A stretch of DNA of 64,000 bases from WRGA01 sp031553395 (GTDB lineage: Bacteria; Bacteroidota; Bacteroidia; Bacteroidales; WRGA01). Of the stretch, positions 50,350 to 58,315 are shown piece after piece. The position numbers and the translations under genes were made by a program. The notes under the pieces were generated by a model, which was not told where the DNA came from, did not search any database, and saw only the letters and a list, made by a program, of their open reading frames with translations. The stretch is taken from assembly GCA_031553395.1 (NCBI GenBank), contig JAVBLR010000021.1, forward strand, positions 1 through 64,000. Direction: 5' to 3'. Positions within the stretch are counted from its first letter, which is position 1; each line of letters begins with the position of its first letter.

Positions 50350-50724
50350 ATGAATTTTCCATTAGAATTGAAGTACACTAAGGAACACGAATGGATTCGT
50401 GTTGAAGGTGATGAAGCGTATGTAGGCATTACCGATTACGCTCAAAACGAGTTAGGCGAAATCGTTTTCGTAGATATTTTTACAGAAGGTGAAGATGTTG
50501 AAGAAAATGATGTATTTGGAAGTATTGAAGCGGTAAAAACTGTTTCGGATTTATTTATGCCTGCATCGGGAAAAGTTTTGGAAGTAAATCCCGAACTCGA
50601 AGATCATCCGGAATTAGTAAACAGCGACCCGTATGGAAAAGGTTGGATTATTAAGGTCAAATTATCGGAAAATATTTCCGGGTTGCTTTCGGTAGATGAA
50701 TACACATCATTTTTAAATTTATAA
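50350..50724 (+). CDS. gcvH: Glycine cleavage system H protein
   Basis: 124 residues, full length. Carries the aminomethyl group between the P and T proteins on a lipoylated lysine. The lipoylation site lies in FGSIEAVKTVSDLFMPASGK (Lys at about 63), and the N-terminal YTKEHEWI motif is present. Only 13 bases before purE; gcvP lies 23 kb away at 24401-27244. Confidence 0.97.
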   Translation: MNFPLELKYTKEHEWIRVEGDEAYVGITDYAQNELGEIVFVDIFTEGEDVEENDVFGSIEAVKTVSDLFMPASGKVLEVNPELEDHPELVNSDPYGKGWIIKVKLSENISGLLSVDEYTSFLNL

Positions 50725-50737
50725 TTGCTCAAGATAA

Positions 50738-51244
50738 ATGGTTCCAGTTGTAAGTATAATTATGGGAAGCACGTCCGACCTTCCTGTTATGGAAAAAGCT
50801 GCAAAATTGTTGGATGAATTCGAAATTCCATTCGAAATAAATGCGCTGTCTGCACACCGGACTCCAGCTGAAGTAGAACAGTTTGCAAAAAATGCTTCAT
50901 CAAGAGGAATAAAAGTAATCATTGCTGCTGCCGGAATGGCGGCGCATCTTCCCGGAGTAATTGCCTCAATGACAACACTTCCGGTTATTGGTGTTCCGAT
51001 TGACGCTTCCTTAGGCGGAATGGATGCGTTATTGGCTATTGTACAAATGCCTCCCGGAATACCTGTTGCGACTGTTGGTGTAAATGCATCTTTAAATGCC
51101 GCTATTTTATCCATACAGATGATTTCGGCAAATGATACTGCTTTACAACAAAAGCTAGTTTCTTATAAGGAAGGTTTGAAAAAGAAAATTGTTCAGGCAA
51201 ACGAAGAATTATCCAAAGTAAGTTATAAGTTTAAAACGAATTGA
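50738..51244 (+). CDS. purE: N5-carboxyaminoimidazole ribonucleotide mutase
   Basis: 168 residues. Class I PurE: rearranges N5-CAIR to CAIR in purine synthesis. Typical segments are IIMGSTSDLPVMEKA (about 6-20), NALSAHRTPAEVEQFA, IIAAAGMAAHLPGVIAS and LPVIGVPIDASLGGMDALLA. Downstream of gcvH by 13 bases. The stop codon is embedded in the left arm of a hairpin. Confidence 0.96.
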   Translation: MVPVVSIIMGSTSDLPVMEKAAKLLDEFEIPFEINALSAHRTPAEVEQFAKNASSRGIKVIIAAAGMAAHLPGVIASMTTLPVIGVPIDASLGGMDALLAIVQMPPGIPVATVGVNASLNAAILSIQMISANDTALQQKLVSYKEGLKKKIVQANEELSKVSYKFKTN

Positions 51245-51320
51245 TTATCGTTTGATAAACGATAATCAAAAAAGGTCTTTTTAACTGCAAAGAGCGAAAA
51301 ATATCGCATTCTTTGCAGTT
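51241..51320. terminator. Two consecutive hairpins between convergent purE and wbqC-like genes
   Basis: Hairpin 1: TTGATTATCGTTT (51241-51253) / AAACGATAATCAA (51257-51269), 13 of 13 bp with a 3-nt loop, overlapping the purE stop codon. Hairpin 2: AACTGCAAAGA (51283-51293) / TCTTTGCAGTT (51310-51320), 11 of 11 bp, followed by TTTATTTTTG. The second has the form of a bidirectional intrinsic terminator. Confidence 0.8.
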
Positions 51321-51321
51321 T

Positions 51322-51954
51322 TTATTTTTGACAACTATCCTTCAATACAATTACCGATTCGGGCCCCATATTGAACAATAAGTCTATAATGCTAAGATTG
51401 GGTTGAAATCCAAATTTAGTATCAAACACCTGATAATACGATTTTGGAGTAAAGTTAGTATCTATTTCGACGGATTTCTTCGGATGAATAATTTCCCGGA
51501 AATCATATTCATTTTCCGAAAAATCTGTTTTATATATTTGCGAATAAGAGACTTGAACATCTATGGATAATAACTCACAAATCAGTTCTCGTAACGCTTC
51601 ATTGAAATCGAAAAGGAATGTATATTTTTTTTCAAAAAAAGGAAGAAAATCATCTTTGTAATATTCAAAAAAAGGAGTTGAATTATAAGCCGATATAATT
51701 GCATTCCAATGCAAATGCCGCCAGTTTCCATGTTCGGAAAGCCGGATATCTTTATCAGTTTGCTTTACATCTATTTTCTCAATGGGAAGAGATAATACCA
51801 TCGGGCCATTGGCAGCCCCGATTATACAACGGTTACGGTAGGTTTGTTTGATGTAATTGGAATTCTGTTCGATAAATACACTTTCAAAAGAAATTAATTT
51901 GCAATAATATAGCACAGGAGCCAAATAAGCTGTTGTCAGATAACAGATTGCCAT
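51322..51954 (-). CDS. WbqC-family protein
   Basis: 210 residues from the ATG at 51954. The frame stays open to 52077, but those 41 extra residues lie inside the lepB-like gene and look non-coding. This start overlaps the stop of that gene by one base (TAATG), which indicates coupling. The WbqC-like family is recognised by YLAPVLYYCKLISFESVFIE, NYIKQTYRNRCIIGAANG and RHLHWNAIISAYNSTPFFEY. Some members sit in O-antigen clusters and may act in sugar acylation or transfer; here the neighbours are signal peptidases, so no role is assigned. Confidence 0.88.
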   Translation of the reverse strand: MAICYLTTAYLAPVLYYCKLISFESVFIEQNSNYIKQTYRNRCIIGAANGPMVLSLPIEKIDVKQTDKDIRLSEHGNWRHLHWNAIISAYNSTPFFEYYKDDFLPFFEKKYTFLFDFNEALRELICELLSIDVQVSYSQIYKTDFSENEYDFREIIHPKKSVEIDTNFTPKSYYQVFDTKFGFQPNLSIIDLLFNMGPESVIVLKDSCQK

Positions 51955-52895
51955 TACCGTATCTTTTGAAATCCACGGTTCCAGATTCGTTCGGCTTTGC
52001 CAATTATATGAGTTTCGGGTACAAATGCCGCAACATTTACTTCTACATATTTTGCCCGGTTGTCGGGAAGCATCCAATAGTAATCCTTGGTAAATTCAAA
52101 TGACTCAACTTCCTCTCCATCAATCCACAAAGCATTATCTTCATATTTGGCTTCTTTACCTTCAATTGCCGTAATAATAGGCAAATAAACGTAATAATTT
52201 TCGTCGTTTATTTCAATTTTCTCTCCTTTCGATGGAACTATAAATTCATACGTAGGACGCAATACATTTATCTGAATAGTACCGTCAATTTCCTGCTTCA
52301 ACAAAAAAGTCTCGTAACGGCTAAGCAATCGCACATTAAGGCTATCAACAGTTGTAACTCCTCTATCAGGTATTTGCAGGTGCTTCATTTCTCCGGTTAT
52401 CAAATCTTCATTAATTTTTTCATAATAATACGGTTCTACAACATTCGGACTTTGCACCAATGCTTCATTATTCACATACAGCATATTATCTCTAAAAGCC
52501 AATGTATCTCCAGGTAAAGCTAAACATCTGCTTATTGATATTTTTCGTTTATCAATAGGTAATTGCAGATTATTAATCGGGTCATTAAAAATAACTACAT
52601 CATTTTTACTAACCTTCTTTTCGAAAAAGCGTTTATAAGGAAATTCTAAAGCGGTAGAATAGGACTTCATTCCTAAAATAGAATCCTGAACAAAGGGAAT
52701 ACTTAATACCGTCATTGGCAAACGTATTCCATAACTGAGTTTATTTACAAAGATACGGTCACCTTCCAACAAGGTATTCTCCATGCTGCATACAGGAACA
52801 CGGTATGATTCGACAAAAAAAGTACGCAAAAACCAGGCTATAAGTAAAGCTATAAGAATTGTCTTAACCCAAAACCAGATATTTTTTGATTGCAT
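51954..52895 (-). CDS. Signal peptidase I-like protein with altered catalytic positions
   Basis: 313 residues, S26 family. One N-terminal transmembrane helix (about 7-23) and the nucleophile box VPVCSMENTLLEGDRIFVNK (Ser37) are present. The general-base box, normally xKRxxxLPGD, reads ISRCLALPGD, so Ser122 stands where Lys is expected. The GDNRxxSxDSR box is reduced to PDNRAKYVEVNV. Either a non-catalytic or a differently working paralogue; Lys118 nearby might substitute. Middle of a run lepB-lipoprotein-this gene-wbqC on the minus strand. Confidence 0.85.
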   Translation of the reverse strand: MQSKNIWFWVKTILIALLIAWFLRTFFVESYRVPVCSMENTLLEGDRIFVNKLSYGIRLPMTVLSIPFVQDSILGMKSYSTALEFPYKRFFEKKVSKNDVVIFNDPINNLQLPIDKRKISISRCLALPGDTLAFRDNMLYVNNEALVQSPNVVEPYYYEKINEDLITGEMKHLQIPDRGVTTVDSLNVRLLSRYETFLLKQEIDGTIQINVLRPTYEFIVPSKGEKIEINDENYYVYLPIITAIEGKEAKYEDNALWIDGEEVESFEFTKDYYWMLPDNRAKYVEVNVAAFVPETHIIGKAERIWNRGFQKIR

Positions 52896-52970
52896 AAAAT
52901 TCAGTTTTTGACATGATTTTCAAATAATATTGACTGACAAATGAAAAACAAAAAAACATCTTTTTGATGA

Positions 52971-53477
52971 TTAATCGTATATGGTACTATCAAAGTATTC
53001 CGTAAGATACCATTTGCCTCCTATTTTATAAAATTTCATACGGGAAAGCAGTTCCGATTCGACCCAACCTATATCAAAAGTTGCAGATAATTCTGTTTTT
53101 TCTGTCCAATCGGCAAAAGCACCCTCTTTATCGGGCTTGTAAACAGAAAGAAGATCCTTTGTAATAAATTTCCAGTTTTCGCTATTCATAGGAATTTCAC
53201 TGATACAAACATTCTCGAAGACATCATAACTCGGACTTTCCTCAGAGCAATTTTCATGCATTTTATATCGATGACTTCCAACCGGAAATTTAACTCTAGA
53301 CAATTGAAATTCTTTATCTGCACAAAACTTGTCGATAAAAGTATCCAAATCTTTATCTTCTTCTTGATTTCCCTCAATATGAGAACTAGAACTCTTTTCT
53401 TCTGCCGATTTATTTTTATTACACGACATACAGAAAAGGAGCGATATGCTAAATAACAATATAAAATTCTGTTTCAC
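52971..53477 (-). CDS. Putative lipoprotein of unknown function
   Basis: 168 residues. Lipoprotein signal ending LLFCMSC (Cys19), a low-complexity acidic linker (KNKSAEEKSSSSHIEGNQEE) and a small domain with CADKEFQLSRVKFP and IGGKWYLTEYFDSTI, resembling the DUF4348-like group of Bacteroidetes lipoproteins (uncertain). Encoded between the two signal peptidase genes, 21 bases after the larger one, so probably co-transcribed with it. Confidence 0.65.
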   Translation of the reverse strand: MKQNFILLFSISLLFCMSCNKNKSAEEKSSSSHIEGNQEEDKDLDTFIDKFCADKEFQLSRVKFPVGSHRYKMHENCSEESPSYDVFENVCISEIPMNSENWKFITKDLLSVYKPDKEGAFADWTEKTELSATFDIGWVESELLSRMKFYKIGGKWYLTEYFDSTIYD

Positions 53478-53498
53478 AACAACTCTGTATAAAAGTTA

Positions 53499-54977
53499 TT
53501 AATCTGCTTTTACTCTTGTAAATAATCTGTTCCAACGAATTTTTCCATCAAACCATCCTCTGTCTTTATCCAATGATAACCAAACTAGCATTGGTTTTCC
53601 TACAATATGGTCTTCCGGAACAAATCCCCACGAACGTGAATCTGCCGAATTATGACGGTTATCACCCATCATCCAGTAATAATTCATTTTGAATGTATAG
53701 GTTGTCGACGGTTTATCATTGATGAAGATTTGTCCGTTTCTCACTTCCAGTTTATTATCTTCATAATTCTTGATAACACGCTCATAAATAGGTAAATTAT
53801 CTTGATTTAATGTAATAGTCGTTCCTTTTCTCGGAATCCAAATCGGACCATAATTATCTACTGTCCAAGCTTTTTTATACCATAATGGATACGTTTGTCC
53901 ATACATATCATTATGAAAAACTTCGACCTTTTTTATAAAACGGAAATTCTTTATTTTTTCTAAAGATTCTTGAGTCAAAGGAAGTATATACGTAGAAAAG
54001 AGCCCTGTAGAATCCGGATAAAAACCATTACGAAGCAAATACTCTTTATCATTAACCATCCGTTGGTCTTCATTGCTTACACTTAGTTTCCGGAAATTTT
54101 CTTCCGAAATGCGAGTTCCATCTGTTTGAACAAGATAATTCAATTGCATCATTTTAGGATTCTTCATTTTTGCACCATTAACATACAATTGATTATCAAC
54201 AATCTGAATTGAATCTCCCGGCAATCCGACACAACGTTTTACATAATTCTCGCGCCTGTCAACCGGGCGATATACAATATCTCCAAACACTTGTTTATTA
54301 TTCCTTACAACTTTTTCTCCCATATTGAATAATTCGTCATAAGAAACATCATCTAATTGTGGATATCTACCGGTCATATTTGCATAATAACCGATACCTT
54401 CGCCTACACAAATAGAATAATAATCAGAGTCTTGTTTTTTCAATACAACCGTATCTCCTGCAGGAAAGTTAAAAACCACAATATCATACCGTTGAATTGT
54501 GTCTGGCCCGGCTAAACGTTTATATGGCCATTGAGGCCAGTCAATATAGGACTTACAATCAAGTATCGGCAATGTATGTTGCGCTAACGGAAATGACAAC
54601 GGCGTATTAGGAACCCTTGCTCCATAATTATATTTTCCGACAAACAGAAAATCACCAACCAACAATGTTTTTTCCAACGAAGAACTTGGAATCTGATAAT
54701 TTTGAAAGAAAAATATATTGATAAAATATACGGCTATCAACGCAAAAAGGATGGCATCGACCCATTCCATTACTTTTCTGACTTGCTTGTTTTTCGACTT
54801 TTTCCAGAATCCCCAAGGGATATATTTCGAAATATAAATATCAAAAATAAAAGGAACTGCAATCAATAGCCACAAATTGCCAATCCAGATAGTCCAAAGA
54901 ATATATAAAATGATAATAATGAAAACTTTTATCCAATTGGATTTAGGCGCTTTCTGAAGACGTTCTTTAAAACTCAT
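53499..54977 (-). CDS. lepB: Signal peptidase I (long Bacteroidetes form)
   Basis: 492 residues. Two or three N-terminal hydrophobic segments (about 16-33, 35-50 and 73-91) precede a periplasmic catalytic domain with Ser100 in QIPSSSLEKTLLVGD, Lys247 in NYVKRCVGLPGD, and the C-terminal box GDNRHNSADSRSWGFVPEDH. About 150 residues longer than E. coli-type cores because of inserts between boxes. Removes signal peptides after Sec export. First gene of a four-gene minus-strand run that includes a second, altered signal peptidase; dapB lies just upstream. Confidence 0.95.
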   Translation of the reverse strand: MSFKERLQKAPKSNWIKVFIIIILYILWTIWIGNLWLLIAVPFIFDIYISKYIPWGFWKKSKNKQVRKVMEWVDAILFALIAVYFINIFFFQNYQIPSSSLEKTLLVGDFLFVGKYNYGARVPNTPLSFPLAQHTLPILDCKSYIDWPQWPYKRLAGPDTIQRYDIVVFNFPAGDTVVLKKQDSDYYSICVGEGIGYYANMTGRYPQLDDVSYDELFNMGEKVVRNNKQVFGDIVYRPVDRRENYVKRCVGLPGDSIQIVDNQLYVNGAKMKNPKMMQLNYLVQTDGTRISEENFRKLSVSNEDQRMVNDKEYLLRNGFYPDSTGLFSTYILPLTQESLEKIKNFRFIKKVEVFHNDMYGQTYPLWYKKAWTVDNYGPIWIPRKGTTITLNQDNLPIYERVIKNYEDNKLEVRNGQIFINDKPSTTYTFKMNYYWMMGDNRHNSADSRSWGFVPEDHIVGKPMLVWLSLDKDRGWFDGKIRWNRLFTRVKAD

Positions 54978-55027
54978 ATATTGGTTGTTAGTTTGTTGTT
55001 ATTTGGGAGTTTGTTGTTTATTCTTTA

Positions 55028-55744
55028 TTAGAATTTTAACATATCTTTCATTGTAAAAAAGCCTTTTTTTCCACAAAGGAATTCTGCAGCAACCACAGCT
55101 CCCAAAGCAAAACCTTTTCGGCTTTTGGCATAATGCGAGATCTGAATATTATCGACATCTGAATCGTACGTAACAATGTGATGCCCGGCTTCTTCTCCTT
55201 TTCTATACGAAGTTATTTTTATTTCTTCCGAATTTGTTTCCTCTGCTTCTTTCCACGATTTCTTCCGATCAATATTATTCAATATACCTTCGGCTAACGA
55301 AATTGCCGTTCCGCTGGGAGAATCGAGTTTATGAATGTGGTGAATTTCCTCCATGTTTACATCGTACATGGGAAAATCATTCATTATTTTAGCCAAATAT
55401 TCATTTACGGCAAAAAAGATATTTACGCCTAAACTATAATTTGAAGCATAAAAGAATGTTTGTTGCCCGTTGTCACAAGCTGCTTTGATTTCGGGCAAGT
55501 TTTCTAACCAACCGGTTGTTCCAGCTACCACCGGAACATGTTGAGCAAAGCATTGACGATAATTATTCAATGCACTGTTTGGCATTGTAAATTCAATTGC
55601 AACATCGGCAGAGCGAAAAGCATCCGAATCAAAATCATCGTAATTATTTACATCAACTATGGAAACAATCTGATGTCCTCGTTTCAACGCAATTTCTTCA
55701 ATTGCCTTTCCCATTTTTCCGTAGCCAACAAGCGCGATCTTCAT
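55028..55744 (-). CDS. dapB: 4-hydroxy-tetrahydrodipicolinate reductase
   Basis: 238 residues. Reduces 4-hydroxy-tetrahydrodipicolinate in lysine/diaminopimelate synthesis. N-terminal Rossmann motif ALVGYGKMGKAIEEIA (about 3-18); catalytic EEIHHIHKLDSPSGTAISLA (about 132-151) with the conserved His pair and SGTA. It is slightly shorter than the E. coli enzyme but in the range of Bacteroidetes DapB. Upstream is a long AAGAATT-word palindrome; downstream is lepB in tandem. Confidence 0.95.
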   Translation of the reverse strand: MKIALVGYGKMGKAIEEIALKRGHQIVSIVDVNNYDDFDSDAFRSADVAIEFTMPNSALNNYRQCFAQHVPVVAGTTGWLENLPEIKAACDNGQQTFFYASNYSLGVNIFFAVNEYLAKIMNDFPMYDVNMEEIHHIHKLDSPSGTAISLAEGILNNIDRKKSWKEAEETNSEEIKITSYRKGEEAGHHIVTYDSDVDNIQISHYAKSRKGFALGAVVAAEFLCGKKGFFTMKDMLKF

Positions 55745-55747
55745 ACA

Positions 55748-55860
55748 AATTAAGAATTAAGAATTAAGAATTAAGAGTTTATAACTATTGTAAAATCTCA
55801 ATAACCAATTAAGAATATACTTTGATATAATCCTTAATTTTTAACTCTTAATTCTTAATT
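55748..55860. repeat. Word-type inverted repeat (AATTAAG family)
   Basis: The left arm 55748-55779 has four tandem AATTAAG units ending AGAGTT. The right arm 55843-55860 (AACTCTTAATTCTTAATT) is the exact reverse complement of 55762-55779 (18 of 18). Spacer 63 nt. Starts four bases before the dapB start codon. A single-arm version of the same word follows gcvP's start at 27245-27284. Confidence 0.88.
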
Positions 55861-55894
55861 ACAAAGATTATATCTCGCAAAGGTACAATAAAAA

Positions 55895-55939
55895 AAGATT
55901 CCAAGATTCAATATATATATTTTTGAATCTTGGAATCTT
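55895..55939 (-). terminator. Terminator of cysK
   Basis: Arms AAGATTCCAAGATTCA (55895-55910) and TGAATCTTGGAATCTT (55924-55939), 16 of 16 bp with a 13-nt AT loop and an A-tract (55890-55896) giving T on the minus strand. About 67 bases beyond the cysK stop. Confidence 0.85.
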
Positions 55940-56005
55940 ATATTTACAAGATGTGATCTATTTTAACTCTCTCCTATTTTACTTGTTACCTTTTACTTAT
56001 TAACT

Positions 56006-56953
56006 CTACAAAGGATATTCTTCAAAAGCATACAACACGGTTGACAAATAACGTTCGCCGGTATCAGGCAATAAGGCAACAATATTTTTACCTTTATTCT
56101 CAGGTCGTTTTGCCAATTCCAATGCTGCAAATGCTGCCGCACCGGAAGAAATTCCCACCAATAATCCTTCTTTGGTGGCTAATTCACGACTTGTTCGAAT
56201 TGCATCGTTATCATCTACACCAATTACTTCGTCAACTACATCCGGATGATATGTTTTCGGAATAAATCCGGCACCAATTCCCTGAATTTTATGCGGACCC
56301 GGATTTCCACCCAAAAGTACCGGCGATGCATTTGGTTCTACTGCAACGATTTTTACATTCGGATTATGTTGTTTCAGCCCTTCTCCTACTCCACTAATTG
56401 TTCCTCCGGTACCAACTCCGGCTACAAAAATATCGACTTTACCATCCGTATCCCGCCAAATTTCTTCGGCTGTTGTTTTTTTATGAATTGCCGGATTTGC
56501 CGGATTCTCAAATTGTTGCAGAATTACGGCTCCGGGTATTTCTTTTTGTAGTTCATTTGCTTTTGCAATCGCTCCTTTCATTCCTTCCGAACCGGGTGTA
56601 AGTTCCAGTTTTGCACCTAAAGCTTTCAATAGATTCCGCCGCTCCGAGCTCATGGTTTCAGGCATGGTAAGAATTAATTTATAACCTTTACTTGCTGCTA
56701 CAAAAGCTAATCCAACTCCGGTATTTCCACTGGTTGGTTCAATAATTACACTTCCCGGTTTTAAAACTCCTTTCGACTCTGCATCTTCTATCATGGCAAA
56801 TGCAATACGATCTTTTACACTTCCTGCCGGATTAAAATATTCTAATTTGAATACTATATTGGCATCTATTTTATTTGTTTTGATAAAATTAGATGGAGAT
56901 AATAACGGGGTATTACCTATTAAGTCGGTTAATTTTGTTGCTATTTTTGACAT
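56006..56953 (-). CDS. cysK: Cysteine synthase A (O-acetylserine sulfhydrylase)
   Basis: 315 residues. Makes cysteine from O-acetylserine and sulfide. The PLP lysine is Lys47 in NPAGSVKDRIAFAM; the substrate loop TSGNTGVG is at 74-81; the phosphate-binding GTGGTISGVGEGL follows at about 177-189, and SSGAAA near 265. Single gene with its own terminator; no regulatory element recognised upstream. Confidence 0.97.
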   Translation of the reverse strand: MSKIATKLTDLIGNTPLLSPSNFIKTNKIDANIVFKLEYFNPAGSVKDRIAFAMIEDAESKGVLKPGSVIIEPTSGNTGVGLAFVAASKGYKLILTMPETMSSERRNLLKALGAKLELTPGSEGMKGAIAKANELQKEIPGAVILQQFENPANPAIHKKTTAEEIWRDTDGKVDIFVAGVGTGGTISGVGEGLKQHNPNVKIVAVEPNASPVLLGGNPGPHKIQGIGAGFIPKTYHPDVVDEVIGVDDNDAIRTSRELATKEGLLVGISSGAAAFAALELAKRPENKGKNIVALLPDTGERYLSTVLYAFEEYPL

Positions 56954-57006
56954 GATTTCAATATTTTATTTTCATACGTTATTTTTTATTTTTACATTTT
57001 GGTCGT

Positions 57007-57180
57007 ATGGAATTCCTGAAAGGACAGGACATCACGAATTCCTTTGAAAATTATCTATTCATGAGTAAACTCGCATCAACTATCATTGCCTTTGGTGAAA
57101 GCTTTTTCATGCTCGTTTTCAATGATTATTTATTTGTAAGACATAACAAAGATATTCACCAACAAGTAACATTACAATAA
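57007..57180 (+). CDS. Possible small ORF of 57 residues
   Basis: ATG at 57007 to TAA at 57178-57180, on the opposite strand to cysK and the next transporter gene. Reads MEFLKGQDITNSFENYLFMS followed by a moderately hydrophobic middle (STIIAFGESFFMLVFNDYLF). No family recognised, no clear promoter. It fills most of an otherwise empty 242-base gap, so it may be a decayed fragment or a chance frame. Confidence 0.2.
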   Translation: MEFLKGQDITNSFENYLFMSKLASTIIAFGESFFMLVFNDYLFVRHNKDIHQQVTLQ

Positions 57181-57195
57181 CATAATTATGGTATT

Positions 57196-58134
57196 TTACG
57201 TATTGCCTCTTCGATACTTCCATAATTGATAGGAATTTATCAGATTTTGCCATACAACATAAGACGCAGGAGCAATGGCTACAAGCGGATTAAAAAAAGT
57301 ATTAGCCATCCAAATGGCAAGAATTGTATTCTTTTGTCCAAGTCCTTGTCCTCCAACAATTTTATTTCCGTATTTCTTTCCTAAAAGCCAACCTGTTAAG
57401 AATTGAAGTACACAAACAAATGCAGCACCCAAAGCAATCCAAACAACATGCAGAAGAAGTGTATTATTTTCTTCTACTATTCCTATCACTTTTGATGTTG
57501 TATTGGCCATTACAATCGTGAGCGCCATAGCCCATAACCAAAAGGAATATATCTGTTTTTCACGTAATTGATTATGAATTTTCGGGGTAACTTTTTTCAG
57601 GATAAACGATAAAACAAAAGGCCCAAGTAGCAAAGGCATTACTTTGCTGCAAATAGTTAGAAATGCTTGAATAAAGCTTACATCTCCTCCTCCGGCTGTT
57701 AAATTATGCGCTCCAAAAGCCGAAAAAATACACGGTGCAACAAATGCAATTAATAAATTGCTAAAAATGCTATACGTTGCCATACTAACAATACTACCTC
57801 CCAAAAGTCCAACAATGACAGGAGATGAAGTTGCTGCCGGCGCCAACATACAAAGCATACTTCCTTCCGCCAAATCGGAACCGAACGGTTTGAGAATAAA
57901 ATATATCAGCAAACATCCAACAAGTTGAACACCACTCAACCATAAATGGAGCGGTTCCGGCCTGATATAACGAATAGATACCCTGCAATATGTAATTAAA
58001 AGCATGAGAAAAAGCAGGTATGGTGTAAGAAAAAATGCCCATGAAATAAAACTGTGAAAAACAATACCTACAATCATGCAAATGAAAAGAGCATTCTTTT
58101 CGAAAGACTTTAATATACTACGAAATCTAGACAT
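57196..58134 (-). CDS. Bile acid:sodium symporter-family (BASS-like) transporter
   Basis: 312 residues with about nine to ten hydrophobic segments from residue 14 on. The pattern LAPAATSSPVIVGLLGGS (near 97-114) and GLGQKNTILAIWMANTFFNP (near 264-283) fits the two discontinuous-helix motifs of the BASS/UPF0174 group. These carry organic anions, including bile acids and pantothenate-like compounds. Single gene; a word-free inverted repeat (58210-58272) lies upstream. Confidence 0.75.
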   Translation of the reverse strand: MSRFRSILKSFEKNALFICMIVGIVFHSFISWAFFLTPYLLFLMLLITYCRVSIRYIRPEPLHLWLSGVQLVGCLLIYFILKPFGSDLAEGSMLCMLAPAATSSPVIVGLLGGSIVSMATYSIFSNLLIAFVAPCIFSAFGAHNLTAGGGDVSFIQAFLTICSKVMPLLLGPFVLSFILKKVTPKIHNQLREKQIYSFWLWAMALTIVMANTTSKVIGIVEENNTLLLHVVWIALGAAFVCVLQFLTGWLLGKKYGNKIVGGQGLGQKNTILAIWMANTFFNPLVAIAPASYVVWQNLINSYQLWKYRRGNT

Positions 58135-58209
58135 TTTTTATGGCAACTTTTATATAAAATTATAGCAATCAGGAATAATGGATTCGTATTATATAGATTA
58201 TATTAAATA

Positions 58210-58272
58210 ATTACCCAAATGAATTTTATAATTAATTGATATAATGCTATTTATGAGTCTAATTTGGGTAAT
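58210..58272. repeat. Inverted repeat with 11-bp arms
   Basis: ATTACCCAAAT (58210-58220) and ATTTGGGTAAT (58262-58272), exact, with a 41-base AT-rich interior. Located between the MFS transporter (its 3' end) and the BASS-like gene, so it could terminate the former. Confidence 0.6.
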
Positions 58273-58315
58273 TTCCTCTTCAAAACTATATAAAATGCAA
58301 AAATAACCATTATTA

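Noticed and set aside
51955..52077. N-terminal extension of the WbqC-like protein
   Set aside because: Lies entirely within the altered LepB gene; the ATG at 51954 gives a normal family start and a TAATG coupling.
58210..58272. Miniature transposable element (MITE)
   Set aside because: 11-bp terminal arms look suggestive, but no target-site duplication is visible and no second copy exists in this window.
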